The notes: generated from the sequence alone by a model not told the origin. DNA of 64,000 bases from Hordeum vulgare subsp. vulgare (GCF_904849725.1 NC_058519.1:577633169-577697168); one strand, 5' to 3'. Positions 10,110-21,936 are shown, counted from the first letter of the stretch. Program-made: numbers and translations.

Positions 10110-10234
10110 CCTTTTTAAATATATTTTTACGCCACGTGACAAGGATGACGCGGGACCGTGATCTATATGACCTCATTTTCTTATTTTTGACGATTACTGT
10201 GTGACTTTTCCCACCGCGCTTGACACCCAACGAC

Positions 10235-10270
<36 letters not shown>

Positions 10271-10306
10271 GGGCAAGCATAAGGAACAAATAGGTAGTTG
10301 CATGTC

Positions 10307-10425
10307 GGATGCGATCATACCAGCACTAAAGCACCGGATCCCATCAGAACTCCGAAGTTAAGCGTGCTTGGGCGAGAGTAGTACTAGGATGGGTGACCTC
10401 CTGGGAAGTCCTCGTGTTGCATTCC
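10307..10425 (+). rRNA. 5S rRNA gene, copy 35
   Basis: Consensus gene; leader AAATAGGTAG. n=17. Confidence 0.97.
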
Positions 10426-10550
10426 CCTTTTTAAATATATTTTTGCGCCACGTGACAAGGATGACGCGGGAACGTGATCTATATGACCTCATTTTCTTAT
10501 TTTTGACGATTACTGTGTGACTTTTCCCACCGCGCTTGACACCCAACGAC

Positions 10551-10601
<51 letters not shown>

Positions 10602-10637
10602 GGGCAAGCATAAGGAACAAATAGATAGTTGCATGTC

Positions 10638-10756
10638 GAATGCGATCATACCAGCACTAAAGCACCGGATCCCATTAGAACTCCGAAGTTAAGCGTGCTT
10701 GGGCGAGAGTAGTACTAGGATGGGTGACCTCCTGGGAAGTCCTCGTGTTGCATTCC
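10638..10756 (+). rRNA. 5S rRNA gene, copy 36
   Basis: G2A (helix I), C39T. n=11. Confidence 0.96.
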
Positions 10757-10881
10757 CCTTTTTAAATATATTTTTGCGCCACGTGACAAGGATGACGCGG
10801 GAGCGTGATCTATATGACCTTATTTTCTTATTTTTGACGATTACTGTGTGACTTTTCCCACCGCGCTTGACACCCAACGAC

Positions 10882-10914
<33 letters not shown>

Positions 10915-10950
10915 GGGCAAGCATAAGGAACAAATAGATAGTTGCATGTC

Positions 10951-11069
10951 GGATGTGATCATACCAGCACTAAAGCACCGGATCCCATCAGAACTCCGAA
11001 GTTAAGCGTGCTTGGGCGAGAGTAGTACTAGGATGGGTGACCTCCTGGGAAGTCCTCATGTTGCATTCC
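10951..11069 (+). rRNA. 5S rRNA gene, copy 37
   Basis: C6T, G108A; spacer shares GATGTATATG and the long T-run before CCACCG with copy 11. n=7. Confidence 0.96.
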
Positions 11070-11251
11070 CCTTTTTAAATATATTTTTGCGCCACGTGAC
11101 AAGGATGACGCGGGAGCGTGATGTATATGACCTCATTTTCTTATTTTTGACGATTACTGTGTGACTTTTTCCACCGCGCTTGACACCCAACGACTAGTAG
11201 TAGTAGTAGTAGTAGGGGCAAGCATAAGGAACAAATAGATAGTTGCATGTC

Positions 11252-11370
11252 GGATGCGATCATACCAGCACTAAAGCACCGGATCCCATCAGAACTCCGA
11301 AGTTAAGCGTGCTTGGGTGAGAGTAGTACTAGGATGGGTGACCTCCTGGGAAGTCCTTGTGTTGCATTCC
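11252..11370 (+). rRNA. 5S rRNA gene, copy 38
   Basis: C67T, C107T. n=9. Confidence 0.97.
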
Positions 11371-11558
11371 CCTTTTTAAATATATTTTTGCGCCACGTGA
11401 CAAGGATGACGCGGGAGCGTGATCTATATGACCTCATTTTCTTATTTTTGACGATTACTGTGTGACTTTTCCCACCGCGCTTGACACCCAACGACTAGTA
11501 GTAGTAGTAGTAGTAGTAGTAGGGGCAAGCATAAGGAACAAATAGATAGTTGCATGTC

Positions 11559-11677
11559 GGATGCGATCATACCAGCACTAAACCATCGGATCCCATCAGA
11601 ACTTCGAAGTTAAGCGTGCTTGGGCGAGAGTAGTACTAGGATGGGTGACCTCCTGGGAAGTCCTCGTGTTGCATTCC
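11559..11677 (+). rRNA. 5S rRNA gene, copy 39
   Basis: G25C, C28T, C46T. n=15. Confidence 0.96.
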
Positions 11678-11808
11678 CCTTTTTAAATATATTTTTGCGC
11701 CACGTGACAAGGATGACGCGGGAGCGTGATCTATATGACCTCATTTTCTTATTTTTGACGATTACTGTGTGACTTTTCCCACCGCGCTTGACACCCAACG
11801 ACTAGTAC

Positions 11809-11847
<39 letters not shown>

Positions 11848-11883
11848 GGGCAAGCATAAGGATAAAATAGATAGTTGCATGTC

Positions 11884-12002
11884 AGATGCGATCATACCAG
11901 CATTAAAGCACCGGATCCCATCAGAACTCCGAAGTTAAGCGTGCTTGGGCGATAGTAGTACTAGTATGGGTGACCTCCTGGGAAGTCCTCGTGTTGCATT
12001 CC
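11884..12002 (+). rRNA. 5S rRNA gene, copy 40
   Basis: G1A (first transcribed base), C20T, G70T, G82T (box C). n=15. Confidence 0.95.
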
Positions 12003-12127
12003 CCTTTTTAAATATATTTTTGCGCCACGTGACAAGGATGACGCGGGAGCGTGATCTATATGACCTCGTTTTCTTATTTTTGACGATTACTGTGTGACTT
12101 TTCCCACCGCGCTTGACACCCAACGAC

Positions 12128-12172
<45 letters not shown>

Positions 12173-12208
12173 GGGCAAGCATAAGGAACAAATAGATAGT
12201 TGCATGTC

Positions 12209-12327
12209 GGATGCGATCATACCAGCACTAAAGCACCGGATCCCATCAGAACTCCGAAGTTAAGCGCGCTTGGGCGAGAGTAGTACTAGGATGGGTGACC
12301 TCCTGGGAAGTCCTCGTGTTGCCTTCC
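12209..12327 (+). rRNA. 5S rRNA gene, copy 41
   Basis: T59C, A115C (helix I). n=15. Confidence 0.96.
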
Positions 12328-12452
12328 CCTTTTTAAATATATTTTTGCGCCACGTGACAAGGATGACGCGGGACCGTGATCTATATGACCTCATTTTCTT
12401 ATTTTTGACGATTACTGTGTGACTTTTCCCACCGCGCTTGACACCCAACGAC

Positions 12453-12497
<45 letters not shown>

Positions 12498-12533
12498 GGG
12501 TAAGCATAAGGAACAAATAGATAGTTGCATGTC

Positions 12534-12652
12534 GGATGCGATCATACCAACACTAAAGCACCGGATCCCATCACAACTCCGAAGTTAAGCGTGCTTGCGC
12601 GAGAGTAGTACTAGGATGGGTGACCTCCTGGGAAGTCCTCGTGTTGCATTCC
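12534..12652 (+). rRNA. 5S rRNA gene, copy 42
   Basis: G17A, G41C, G65C. n=8. Confidence 0.96.
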
Positions 12653-12837
12653 CCTTTTTAAATATATTTTTGCGCCACGTGACAAGGATGACGCGGGAGC
12701 GTGATCTATATGACCTCATTTTCTTATTTTTGACGATTACTGTGTGACTTTTCCCACCGCGCTTGACACCCAACGACTAGTAGTAGTAGTAGTAGTAGTA
12801 GGGGCAAGCATAAGGAACAAATAGATAGTTGCATGTC

Positions 12838-12956
12838 GGATGCGATCATACGAGCACTAAAGCACCATATCCCATCAGAACTCCGAAGTTAAGCGTGCTT
12901 GGGCGAGAGTAGTACTAGGATGGGTAACCTCCTGGGAAGTCCTCCTGTTGCATTCC
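12838..12956 (+). rRNA. 5S rRNA gene, copy 43
   Basis: C15G, G30A, G31T, G89A, G108C; T4A4 terminator like copy 17. n=13. Confidence 0.95.
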
Positions 12957-13081
12957 CCTTTTAAAATATATTTTTGCGCCACGTGACAAGGATGACGCGG
13001 GACCGTGATCTATATGACCTCATTTTCTTATTTTTGACGATTATTGTGTGACTTTTCCCACCGCGCTTGACACCCAACGAC

Positions 13082-13120
<39 letters not shown>

Positions 13121-13156
13121 GGGCGAGCATAAGGAACAAATAGATAGTTGCATGTC

Positions 13157-13275
13157 GGATGCGATCATACCAGCACTAAAGCACCGGATCCCATCAGAAC
13201 TCCGAAGTTAAGCGTGCTTGGGCGAGAGTAGTACTAGGATGGGTGACCTCCTGGGAAGTCCTCGTGTTGCATTCC
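13157..13275 (+). rRNA. 5S rRNA gene, copy 44
   Basis: Consensus gene; leader GGGCGAGC. n=5. Confidence 0.97.
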
Positions 13276-13451
13276 CCTTTTTAAATATATTTTTGCGCCA
13301 CGTGACAAGGATGACGCGGGAACGTGATCTATATGACCTCATTTTCTTATTTTTGACGATTACTGTGTGACTTTTCCCACCGCGCTTGACACCCAACGAC
13401 TAGTAGTAGTAGTAGGGGCAAGCATAAGGAACAAATAGATAGTTGCATGTC

Positions 13452-13570
13452 GGATGCGATCATACCAGCACTAAAGCACCGGATCCCATCAGAACTCCGA
13501 AGTTAAGCGTGCTTGGGCGAGAGTAGTACTAGGATGGGTGACCTCCTGGGAAGTCCTCGTGTTGCATTCC
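13452..13570 (+). rRNA. 5S rRNA gene, copy 45
   Basis: Consensus gene; spacer CCACAGCGC. n=11. Confidence 0.97.
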
Positions 13571-13764
13571 CCTTTTTAAATATATTTTTGCGCCACGTGA
13601 CAAGGATGACGCGGGAGCGTGATCTATATGACCTCATTTTCTTATTTTTGACGATTACTGTGTGACTTTTCCCACAGCGCTTGACACCCAACGACTAGTA
13701 CTAGTAGTAGTAGTAGTAGTAGTAGTAGGGGCAAGCATAAGGAACAAATAGATAGTTGCATGTC

Positions 13765-13883
13765 GGATGCGATCATACCAGCACTAAAGCACCGGATCCC
13801 ATCATAACTCCGAAGTTAAGCGTGCTTGGGCGATAGTAGTACTAGGATGGGTGACCTTCTGGGAAGTCCTCGTGTTGCATTCC
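13765..13883 (+). rRNA. 5S rRNA gene, copy 46
   Basis: G41T, G70T (IE), C94T. n=6. Confidence 0.96.
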
Positions 13884-14062
13884 CCTTTTTAAATATATTT
13901 TTGCGCCACGTGACAAGGATGACGCGAGACCGTGATCTATATGACCTCATTTTCTTATTTTTGACGATTACTGTGTGACTTTTCCCACCGCGCTTGACAC
14001 CCAACCACTAGTAGTAGTAGTAGTAGGGGCAAGCATAAGGAACAAATAGATAGTTGCATGTC

Positions 14063-14181
14063 GGATGAGATCATACCAGCACTAAAGCATCGGATCCCAT
14101 CAGAACTCCGAAGTTAAGCGTGCTTGGGCGAGAGTAGTACTAGGATGGGTGACCTCCTGGGAAGTCCTCATGTTGCATTCC
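14063..14181 (+). rRNA. 5S rRNA gene, copy 47
   Basis: C6A, C28T, G108A. n=7. Confidence 0.96.
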
Positions 14182-14363
14182 CCTTTTTAAATATATTTTT
14201 GCGCCACGTGACAAGGATGACGCGGGAGCGTGATGTATATGACCTCATTTTCTTATTTTTGACGATTATTGTGTGACTTTTCCCACCGCGCTTGACACCC
14301 AACGACTAGTAGTAGTAGTAGTAGTAGGGGCATGCATAAGGAACAAATAGATAGTTGCATGTC

Positions 14364-14482
14364 GGATGCGATCATACCAGCACTAAAGCACCGGATCCCA
14401 TTAGAACTCCGAAGTTAAGCGTGCTTGGGTGAGAGTAGTACTAGGATGGGTGACCTCTTGGGAAGTCCTTGTGTTGCATTCC
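14364..14482 (+). rRNA. 5S rRNA gene, copy 48
   Basis: C39T, C67T, C95T, C107T. This is the extra unit that shifts the 8.08-kb offset to 8.4 kb; its spacer (GATGTATATG, GCATGC) copies that of copy 47. n=7. Confidence 0.96.
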
Positions 14483-14664
14483 CCTTTTTAAATATATTTT
14501 TGCGCCACGTGACAAGGATGACGCGGGAGCGTGATGTATATGACCTCATTTTCTTATTTTTGACGATTATTGTGTGACTTTTCCCACCGCGCTTGACACC
14601 CAACGACTAGTAGTAGTAGTAGTAGTAGGGGCATGCATAAGGAACAAATAGATAGTTGCATGTC

Positions 14665-14783
14665 GGATGCGATCATACCAGCACTAAAGCACCGGATCCC
14701 ATCAGAACTCCGAAGTTAAGCGTGCTTGGGTGAGAGTAGTACTAGGATGGGTGACCTCCTGGGAAGTCCTTGTGTTGCATTCC
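14665..14783 (+). rRNA. 5S rRNA gene, copy 49
   Basis: C67T, C107T; pairs with copy 22. n=10. Confidence 0.97.
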
Positions 14784-14974
14784 CCTTTTTAAATATATTT
14801 TTGCGCCACGTGACAAGGATGACGCGGGAGCGTGATCTATATGACCTCATTTTCTTATTTTTGACGATTACTGTGTGACTTTTCCCACCGCGCTTGACAC
14901 CCAACGACTAGTAGTAGTAGTAGTAGTAGTAGTAGTAGGGGCAAGCATAAGGAACAAATAGATAGTTGCATGTC

Positions 14975-15093
14975 GGATGCGATCATACCAGCACTAAAGC
15001 ACCGGATCCCATCAGAACTCCGAAGTTAAGCGTGCTTGGGCGAGAGTAGTACTAGGATGGGTGACCTCCTGGGAAGTCCTCGTGTTGCATTCC
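14975..15093 (+). rRNA. 5S rRNA gene, copy 50
   Basis: Consensus gene. n=13. Confidence 0.97.
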
Positions 15094-15224
15094 CCTTTTT
15101 AAATATATTTTTGCGCCACGTGACAAGGATGACGCGGGAGCGTGATCTATATGACCTCATTTTCTTATTTTTGACGATTACTGTGTGACTTTTCCCACCG
15201 CGCTTGACACCCAACGACTAGTAC

Positions 15225-15257
<33 letters not shown>

Positions 15258-15293
15258 GGGCAAGCATAAGGAACAAATAGATAGTTGCATGTT

Positions 15294-15412
15294 GGATGCG
15301 ATCATACCAGCATTAAAGCACCGGATCCCATCAGAACTCCGAAGTTAAGCGTGCTTGGGCGATAGTAGTACTAGGATGGGTGACCTCCTGGGAAGTCCTC
15401 GTATTGCATTCC
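15294..15412 (+). rRNA. 5S rRNA gene, copy 51
   Basis: C20T, G70T, G110A; T at -1. n=11. Confidence 0.96.
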
Positions 15413-15539
15413 CCTTTTTAAATATATTTTTGCGCCACGTGACAAGGATGACGCGGGAGCGTGATCTATATGACCTCGTTTTCTTATTTTTGACGATTAC
15501 TGTGTGACTTTTCCCACCGCGCTTGACACCCAACGACTA

Positions 15540-15570
<31 letters not shown>

Positions 15571-15606
15571 GGGCAAGCATAAGGAACAAATAGATAGTTG
15601 CATGTC

Positions 15607-15725
15607 GGATGCGATCATACCAGCACTAAAGCACCGGATCCCATCAGAACTCCGAAGTTAAGCGCGCTTGGGCGAGAGTAGTACTAGGATGGGTGACCTC
15701 CTGGGAAGTCCTCGTGTTGCATTCC
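15607..15725 (+). rRNA. 5S rRNA gene, copy 52
   Basis: T59C. n=13. Confidence 0.97.
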
Positions 15726-15850
15726 CCTTTTTAAATATATTTTTGCGCCACGTGACAAGGATGACGCGGGACCGTGATCTATATGACCTCATTTTCTTAT
15801 TTTTGACGATTACTGTGTGACTTTTCCCACCGCGCTTGACACCCAACGAC

Positions 15851-15889
<39 letters not shown>

Positions 15890-15925
15890 GGGCAAGCATA
15901 AGGAACAAATAGATAGTTGCATGTC

Positions 15926-16044
15926 GGATGCGATCATACCAACACTAAAGCACCGGATCCCATCACAACTCCGAAGTTAAGCGTGCTTGCGCGAGAGTAG
16001 TACTAGGATGGGTGACCTCCTGGGAAGTCCTCGTGTTGCATTCC
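15926..16044 (+). rRNA. 5S rRNA gene, copy 53
   Basis: G17A, G41C, G65C. n=8. Confidence 0.96.
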
Positions 16045-16229
16045 CCTTTTTAAATATATTTTTGCGCCACGTGACAAGGATGACGCGGGAGCGTGATCTA
16101 TATGACCTCATTTTCTTATTTTTGACGATTACTGTGTGACTTTTCCCACCGCGCTTGACACCCAACGACTAGTAGTAGTAGTAGTAGTAGTAGGGGCAAG
16201 CATAAGGAACAAATAGATAGTTGCATGTC

Positions 16230-16348
16230 GGATGCGATCATACGAGCACTAAAGCACCATATCCCATCAGAACTCCGAAGTTAAGCGTGCTTGGGCGAGA
16301 GTAGTACTAGGATGGGTAACCTCCTGGGAAGTCCTCCTGTTGCATTCC
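16230..16348 (+). rRNA. 5S rRNA gene, copy 54
   Basis: C15G, G30A, G31T, G89A, G108C; T5 terminator. n=12. Confidence 0.95.
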
Positions 16349-16473
16349 CCTTTTTAAATATATTTTTGCGCCACGTGACAAGGATGACGCGGGACCGTGA
16401 TCTATATGACCTCATTTTCTTATTTTTGACGATTATTGTGTGACTTTTCCCACCGCGCTTGACACCCAACGAC

Positions 16474-16509
<36 letters not shown>

Positions 16510-16545
16510 GGGCGAGCATAAGGAACAAATAGATAGTTGCATGTC

Positions 16546-16664
16546 GGATGCGATCATACCAGCACTAAAGCACCGGATCCCATCAGAACTCCGAAGTTAA
16601 GCGTGCTTGGGCGAGAGTAGTACTAGGATGGGTGACCTCCTGGGAAGTCCTCGTGTTGCATTCC
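16546..16664 (+). rRNA. 5S rRNA gene, copy 55
   Basis: Consensus gene; leader GGGCGAGC. n=5. Confidence 0.97.
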
Positions 16665-16840
16665 CCTTTTTAAATATATTTTTGCGCCACGTGACAAGGA
16701 TGACGCGGGAACGTGATCTATATGACCTCATTTTCTTATTTTTGACGATTACTGTGTGACTTTTCCCACCGCGCTTGACACCCAACGACTAGTAGTAGTA
16801 GTAGGGGCAAGCATAAGGAACAAATAGATAGTTGCATGTC

Positions 16841-16959
16841 GGATGCGATCATACCAGCACTAAAGCACCGGATCCCATCACAACTCCGAAGTTAAGCGTG
16901 CTTGGGCGAGAGTAGTACTAGGATGGGTGACCTCCTGGGAAGTCCTCGTGTTGCATTCC
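16841..16959 (+). rRNA. 5S rRNA gene, copy 56
   Basis: G41C; tract with inner TAC like copy 29. n=11. Confidence 0.97.
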
Positions 16960-17153
16960 CCTTTTTAAATATATTTTTGCGCCACGTGACAAGGATGACG
17001 CGGGAGCGTGATCTATATGACCTCATTTTCTTATTTTTGACGATTACTGTGTGACTTTTCCCACCGCGCTTGACACCCAACGACTAGTAGTAGTAGTACT
17101 AGTAGTAGTAGTAGTAGGGGCAAGCATAAGGAACAAATAGATAGTTGCATGTC

Positions 17154-17272
17154 GGATGCGATCATACCAGCACTAAAGCACCGGATCCCATCAGAACTCC
17201 GAAGTTAAGCGTGCTTGGGCGAGAGTAGTACTAGGATGGGTGACCTCCTGGGAAGTCCTCGTGTTGCATTCC
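17154..17272 (+). rRNA. 5S rRNA gene, copy 57
   Basis: Consensus gene; spacer TATAACCTC and an inner TTG in the tract. n=12. Confidence 0.97.
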
Positions 17273-17469
17273 CCTTTTTAAATATATTTTTGCGCCACGT
17301 GACAAGGATGACGCGGGAGCGTGATCTATATAACCTCATTTTCTTATTTTTGACGATTACTGTGTGACTTTTCCCACCGCGCTTGACACCCAACGACTAG
17401 TAGTAGTAGTAGTAGTAGTTGTAGTAGTAGTAGGGGCAAGCATAAGGAACAAATAGATAGTTGAATGTC

Positions 17470-17588
17470 GGATGCGATCATACCAGCACTAAAGCACCGG
17501 ATCCCATCAGAACTCCGAAGTTAAGCGTGCTTGGGGGATAGTAGTACTAGGATGGGTGACCTCCTGGGAAGTCCTCGTGTTGCATTCC
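17470..17588 (+). rRNA. 5S rRNA gene, copy 58
   Basis: C67G, G70T (IE). n=12. Confidence 0.96.
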
Positions 17589-17713
17589 CCTTTTTAAATA
17601 TATTTTTGCGCCACGTGACAAGGATGACGCGGGAGCGTGATCTATATGACCTCATTTTCTTATTTTTGACGATTACTGTGTGACTTTTCCCACCGCGCTT
17701 GACACCCAACGAC

Positions 17714-17749
<36 letters not shown>

Positions 17750-17785
17750 GGGCAAGCATAAGGAACAAATAGATAGTTGCATGTC

Positions 17786-17904
17786 GGATGCGATCATACC
17801 AGCACTAAAGCACCGGATCCCATCAGAACTCCGAAGTTAAGCGCGCTTGGGCGAGAGTAGTACTAGGATGGGTGACCTCCTGGGAAGTCCTCGTGTTGCA
17901 TTCC
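17786..17904 (+). rRNA. 5S rRNA gene, copy 59
   Basis: T59C; spacer CCCAGCGCGC shared with copy 70. n=7. Confidence 0.97.
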
Positions 17905-18086
17905 CCTTTTTAAATATATTTTTGCGCCACGTGACAAGGATGACGCGGGACCGTGATCTATATGACCTCATTTTCTTATTTTTGACGATTACTGTGTGAC
18001 TTTTCCCAGCGCGCTTGACACCCAACGACTAGTAGTAGTAGTAGTAGTAGGGGCAAGCATAAGGAACAAATAGATAGTTGCATGTC

Positions 18087-18205
18087 GGATGCGATCATAC
18101 CAGCACTAAAGCATCGGATCCCATCAGAACTCCGAAGTTAAGCGTGCTTGGGCGAGAGTAGTACTAGGATGGGTGACCTCTTGGGAAGTCCTCGTGTTGC
18201 ATTCC
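18087..18205 (+). rRNA. 5S rRNA gene, copy 60
   Basis: C28T, C95T (box C). Pairs with copy 71. n=16. Confidence 0.96.
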
Positions 18206-18330
18206 CCTTTTTAAATATATTTTTGCGCCACGTGACAAGGATGACGCGGGAACTTGATCTATATGACCTCATTTTCTTATTTTTGACGATTACTGTGTGA
18301 CTTTTCCCACCGCGCTTGACACCCAACGAC

Positions 18331-18378
<48 letters not shown>

Positions 18379-18414
18379 GAGCAAGCATAAGGAACAAATA
18401 GATAGTTACATGTC

Positions 18415-18533
18415 GGATGCGATCATACCAGCACTAAAGCACCGGATCCCATCAGAACTCCGAAGTTACGCGTGCTTGGGCGAGAGTAGTACTAGGATGG
18501 GTGACCTCCTGGGAAGTCCTCGTGTTGCATTCC
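18415..18533 (+). rRNA. 5S rRNA gene, copy 61
   Basis: A55C (box A). Leader has A at -7 and GGAGC in place of GGGGC. n=4. Confidence 0.96.
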
Positions 18534-18706
18534 CCTTTTTAAATATATTTTTGCGCCACGTGACAAGGATGACGCGGGAGCGTGATCTATATGACCTCAT
18601 TTTCTTATTTTTGACGATTACTGTGTGACTTTTCCCACCGCGCTTGACACCCAACGACTAGTAGTAGTAGGGGCAAGCATAAGGAACAAATAGATAGTTG
18701 CATGTC

Positions 18707-18825
18707 GGATGCGATCATACCAGCACTAAAGCACCATATCCCATCAGAACTTTGAAGTTAAGCGTGCTTGGGCGAGAGTAGTACTAGGATGGGTGACCTC
18801 CTGGGAAGTCCTCGTGTTGCATTCC
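18707..18825 (+). rRNA. 5S rRNA gene, copy 62
   Basis: G30A, G31T, C46T, C47T. 5' donor type for chimeric copy 73. n=8. Confidence 0.96.
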
Positions 18826-19010
18826 CCTTTTTAAATATATTTTTGCGCCACGTGACAAGGATGACGCGGGACCGTGATCTATATGACCTCATTTTCTTAT
18901 TTTTGACGATTACTGTGTGACTTTTCCCACCGCGCTTGACACCCAACGACTAGTAGTAGTAGTAGTAGTAGTAGGGGCAAGCATAAGGAACAAATAGATA
19001 GTTGCATGTC

Positions 19011-19129
19011 GGATGCGATCATACCAGCACTAAAGCACCGGATCCCATCAGAACTCCGAAGTTAAGCGTGCTTGGGCGAGAGTAGTACTAGGATGGGTGA
19101 CCTCCTGGGAAGTCCTCGTGTTGCATTCC
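19011..19129 (+). rRNA. 5S rRNA gene, copy 63
   Basis: Consensus gene. n=11. Confidence 0.97.
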
Positions 19130-19254
19130 CCTTTTTAAATATATTTTTGCGCCACGTGACAAGGATGACGCGGGAACGTGATCTATATGACCTCATTTTC
19201 TTATTTTTGACGATTACTGTGTGACTTTTCCCACCGCGCTTGACACCCAACGAC

Positions 19255-19287
<33 letters not shown>

Positions 19288-19323
19288 GAGCAAGCATAAG
19301 GAACAAATAGATAGTTACATGTC

Positions 19324-19442
19324 GGATGCGATCATACCAGCACTAAAGCACCGGATCCCATCAGAACTCCGAAGTTAAGCGTGCTTGGGCGAGAGTAGTA
19401 CTAGGATGGGTGACCTCCTGGGAAGTCCTCGTGTTGCATTCC
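19324..19442 (+). rRNA. 5S rRNA gene, copy 64
   Basis: Consensus gene; spacer GGGAGCTTG. n=4. Confidence 0.97.
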
Positions 19443-19615
19443 CCTTTTTAAATATATTTTTGCGCCACGTGACAAGGATGACGCGGGAGCTTGATCTATA
19501 TGACCTCATTTTCTTATTTTTGACGATTACTGTGTGACTTTTCCCACCGCGCTTGACACCCAACGACTAGTAGTAGTAGGGGCAAGCATAAGGAACAAAT
19601 AGATAGTTGCATGTC

Positions 19616-19734
19616 GGATGCGATCATACCAGCACTAAAGCACCATATCCCATCAGAACTTCGAAGTTAAGCGTGCTTGGGCGAGAGTAGTACTAGGATG
19701 GGTGACCTCCTGGGAAGTCCTCGTGTTGCATTCC
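19616..19734 (+). rRNA. 5S rRNA gene, copy 65
   Basis: G30A, G31T, C46T. n=7. Confidence 0.96.
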
Positions 19735-19916
19735 CCTTTTTAAATATATTTTTGCGCCACGTGACAAGGATGACGCGGGACCGTGATCTATATGACCTCA
19801 TTTTCTTATTTTTGACGATTACTGTGTGACTTTTCCCACCGCGCTTGACACCCAACGACTAGTAGTAGTAGTAGTAGTAGGGGCAAGCATAAGGAACAAA
19901 TAGATAGTTGCATGTC

Positions 19917-20035
19917 GGATGCGATCATACCAGCACTAAAGCACCGGATCCCATCAGAACTCCGAAGTTAAGCGCGCTTGGGCGAGAGTAGTACTAGGAT
20001 GGGTGACCTCCTGGGAAGTCCTCGTGTTGCATTCC
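19917..20035 (+). rRNA. 5S rRNA gene, copy 66
   Basis: T59C; spacer CCGCGGTTG and a tract holding TGG and ATTG breaks (about 16 triplets). 3' donor type for copy 73. Confidence 0.97.
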
Positions 20036-20179
20036 CCTTTTTAAATATATTTTTGCGCCACGTGACAAGGATGACGCGGGACCGTGATCTATATGACCTC
20101 ATTTTCTTATTTTTGACGATTACTGTGTGACTTTTCCCACCGCGGTTGACACCCAACGACTAGTAGTGGTAGTAGTATT

Positions 20180-20210
<31 letters not shown>

Positions 20211-20246
20211 GGGCAAGCATAAGGAACAAATAGATAGTTGCATGTC

Positions 20247-20365
20247 GGATGCGATCATACCAGCACTAAAGCACCGGATCCCATCAGAACTCCGAAGTTA
20301 AGCGTGCTTGGGCGAGAGTAGTACTAGGATGGGTGACCTCCTGGGAAGTCCTCGTGTTGCATTCC
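20247..20365 (+). rRNA. 5S rRNA gene, copy 67
   Basis: Consensus gene; spacer GATTAGTGTG, shared with copies 74, 81, 88 and 96. n=9. Confidence 0.97.
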
Positions 20366-20553
20366 CCTTTTTAAATATATTTTTGCGCCACGTGACAAGG
20401 ATGACGCGGGAACGTGATCTATATGACCTCATTTTCTTATTTTTGACGATTAGTGTGTGACTTTTCCCACCGCGCTTGACACCCAACGACTAGTAGTAGT
20501 AGTAGTAGTAGTAGTAGGGGCAAGCATAAGGAACAAATAGATAGTTGCATGTC

Positions 20554-20672
20554 GGATGCGATCATACCAGCACTAAAGCACCGGATCCCATCAGAACTCC
20601 GAAGTTAAGCGTGCTTGGGCGAGAGTAGTACTAGGATGGGTGACCTCCTGGGAAGTCCTCGTGTTGCATTCC
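20554..20672 (+). rRNA. 5S rRNA gene, copy 68
   Basis: Consensus gene; spacer like copy 57, 3.40 kb upstream. n=12. Confidence 0.97.
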
Positions 20673-20869
20673 CCTTTTTAAATATATTTTTGCGCCACGT
20701 GACAAGGATGACGCGGGAGCGTGATCTATATAACCTCATTTTCTTATTTTTGACGATTACTGTGTGACTTTTCCCACCGCGCTTGACACCCAACGACTAG
20801 TAGTAGTAGTAGTAGTAGTTGTAGTAGTAGTAGGGGCAAGCATAAGGAACAAATAGATAGTTGAATGTC

Positions 20870-20988
20870 GGATGCGATCATACCAGCACTAAAGCACCGG
20901 ATCCCATCAGAACTCCGAAGTTAAGCGTGCTTGGGGGATAGTAGTACTAGGATGGGTGACCTCCTGGGAAGTCCTCGTGTTGCATTCC
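20870..20988 (+). rRNA. 5S rRNA gene, copy 69
   Basis: C67G, G70T. n=13. Confidence 0.96.
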
Positions 20989-21113
20989 CCTTTTTAAATA
21001 TATTTTTGCGCCACGTGACAAGGATGACGCGGGAGCGTGATCTATATGACCTCATTTTCTTATTTTTGACGATTACTGTGTGACTTTTCCCACCGCGCTT
21101 GACACCCAACGAC

Positions 21114-21152
<39 letters not shown>

Positions 21153-21188
21153 GGGCAAGCATAAGGAACAAATAGATAGTTGCATGTC

Positions 21189-21307
21189 GGATGCGATCAT
21201 ACCAGCACTAAAGCACCGGATCCCATCAGAACTCCGAAGTTAAGCGCGCTTGGGCGAGAGTAGTACTAGGATGGGTGACCTCCTGGGAAGTCCTCGTGTT
21301 GCATTCC
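21189..21307 (+). rRNA. 5S rRNA gene, copy 70
   Basis: T59C. n=7. Confidence 0.97.
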
Positions 21308-21489
21308 CCTTTTTAAATATATTTTTGCGCCACGTGACAAGGATGACGCGGGACCGTGATCTATATGACCTCATTTTCTTATTTTTGACGATTACTGTGT
21401 GACTTTTCCCAGCGCGCTTGACACCCAACGACTAGTAGTAGTAGTAGTAGTAGGGGCAAGCATAAGGAACAAATAGATAGTTGCATGTC

Positions 21490-21608
21490 GGATGCGATCA
21501 TACCAGCACTAAAGCATCGGATCCCATCAGAACTCCGAAGTTAAGCGTGCTTGGGCGAGAGTAGTACTAGGATGGGTGACCTCTTGGGAAGTCCTCGTGT
21601 TGCATTCC
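21490..21608 (+). rRNA. 5S rRNA gene, copy 71
   Basis: C28T, C95T. n=16. Confidence 0.96.
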
Positions 21609-21733
21609 CCTTTTTAAATATATTTTTGCGCCACGTGACAAGGATGACGCGGGAACTTGATCTATATGACCTCATTTTCTTATTTTTGACGATTACTGTG
21701 TGACTTTTCCCACCGCGCTTGACACCCAACGAC

Positions 21734-21781
<48 letters not shown>

Positions 21782-21817
21782 GAGCAAGCATAAGGAACAA
21801 ATAGATAGTTACATGTC

Positions 21818-21936
21818 GGATGCGATCATACCAGCACTAAAGCACCGGATCCCATCAGAACTCCGAAGTTACGCGTGCTTGGGCGAGAGTAGTACTAGGA
21901 TGGGTGACCTCCTGGGAAGTCCTCGTGTTGCATTCC
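21818..21936 (+). rRNA. 5S rRNA gene, copy 72
   Basis: A55C (box A). n=4. Confidence 0.96.

Larger units (their letters stand above)
10951..18086 (+). repeat. Segmental duplication A, right arm (copies 37-59)
   Basis: Partner of the segment at 2867-9689, 313 bp longer because of copy 48 and TAG changes. Strong markers shared in order: C67T/C107T, C20T/G70T, T59C, the G17A/G41C/G65C set, the C15G/G89A set, and C67G/G70T. Confidence 0.85.

Noticed and set aside
18410..18628. Plus-strand frame of 72 codons (also at 21813, 55207, 57266 and 61956)
   Set aside because: It opens only because A55C removes a stop codon within the 5S gene. It is a by-product of an RNA-gene variant.
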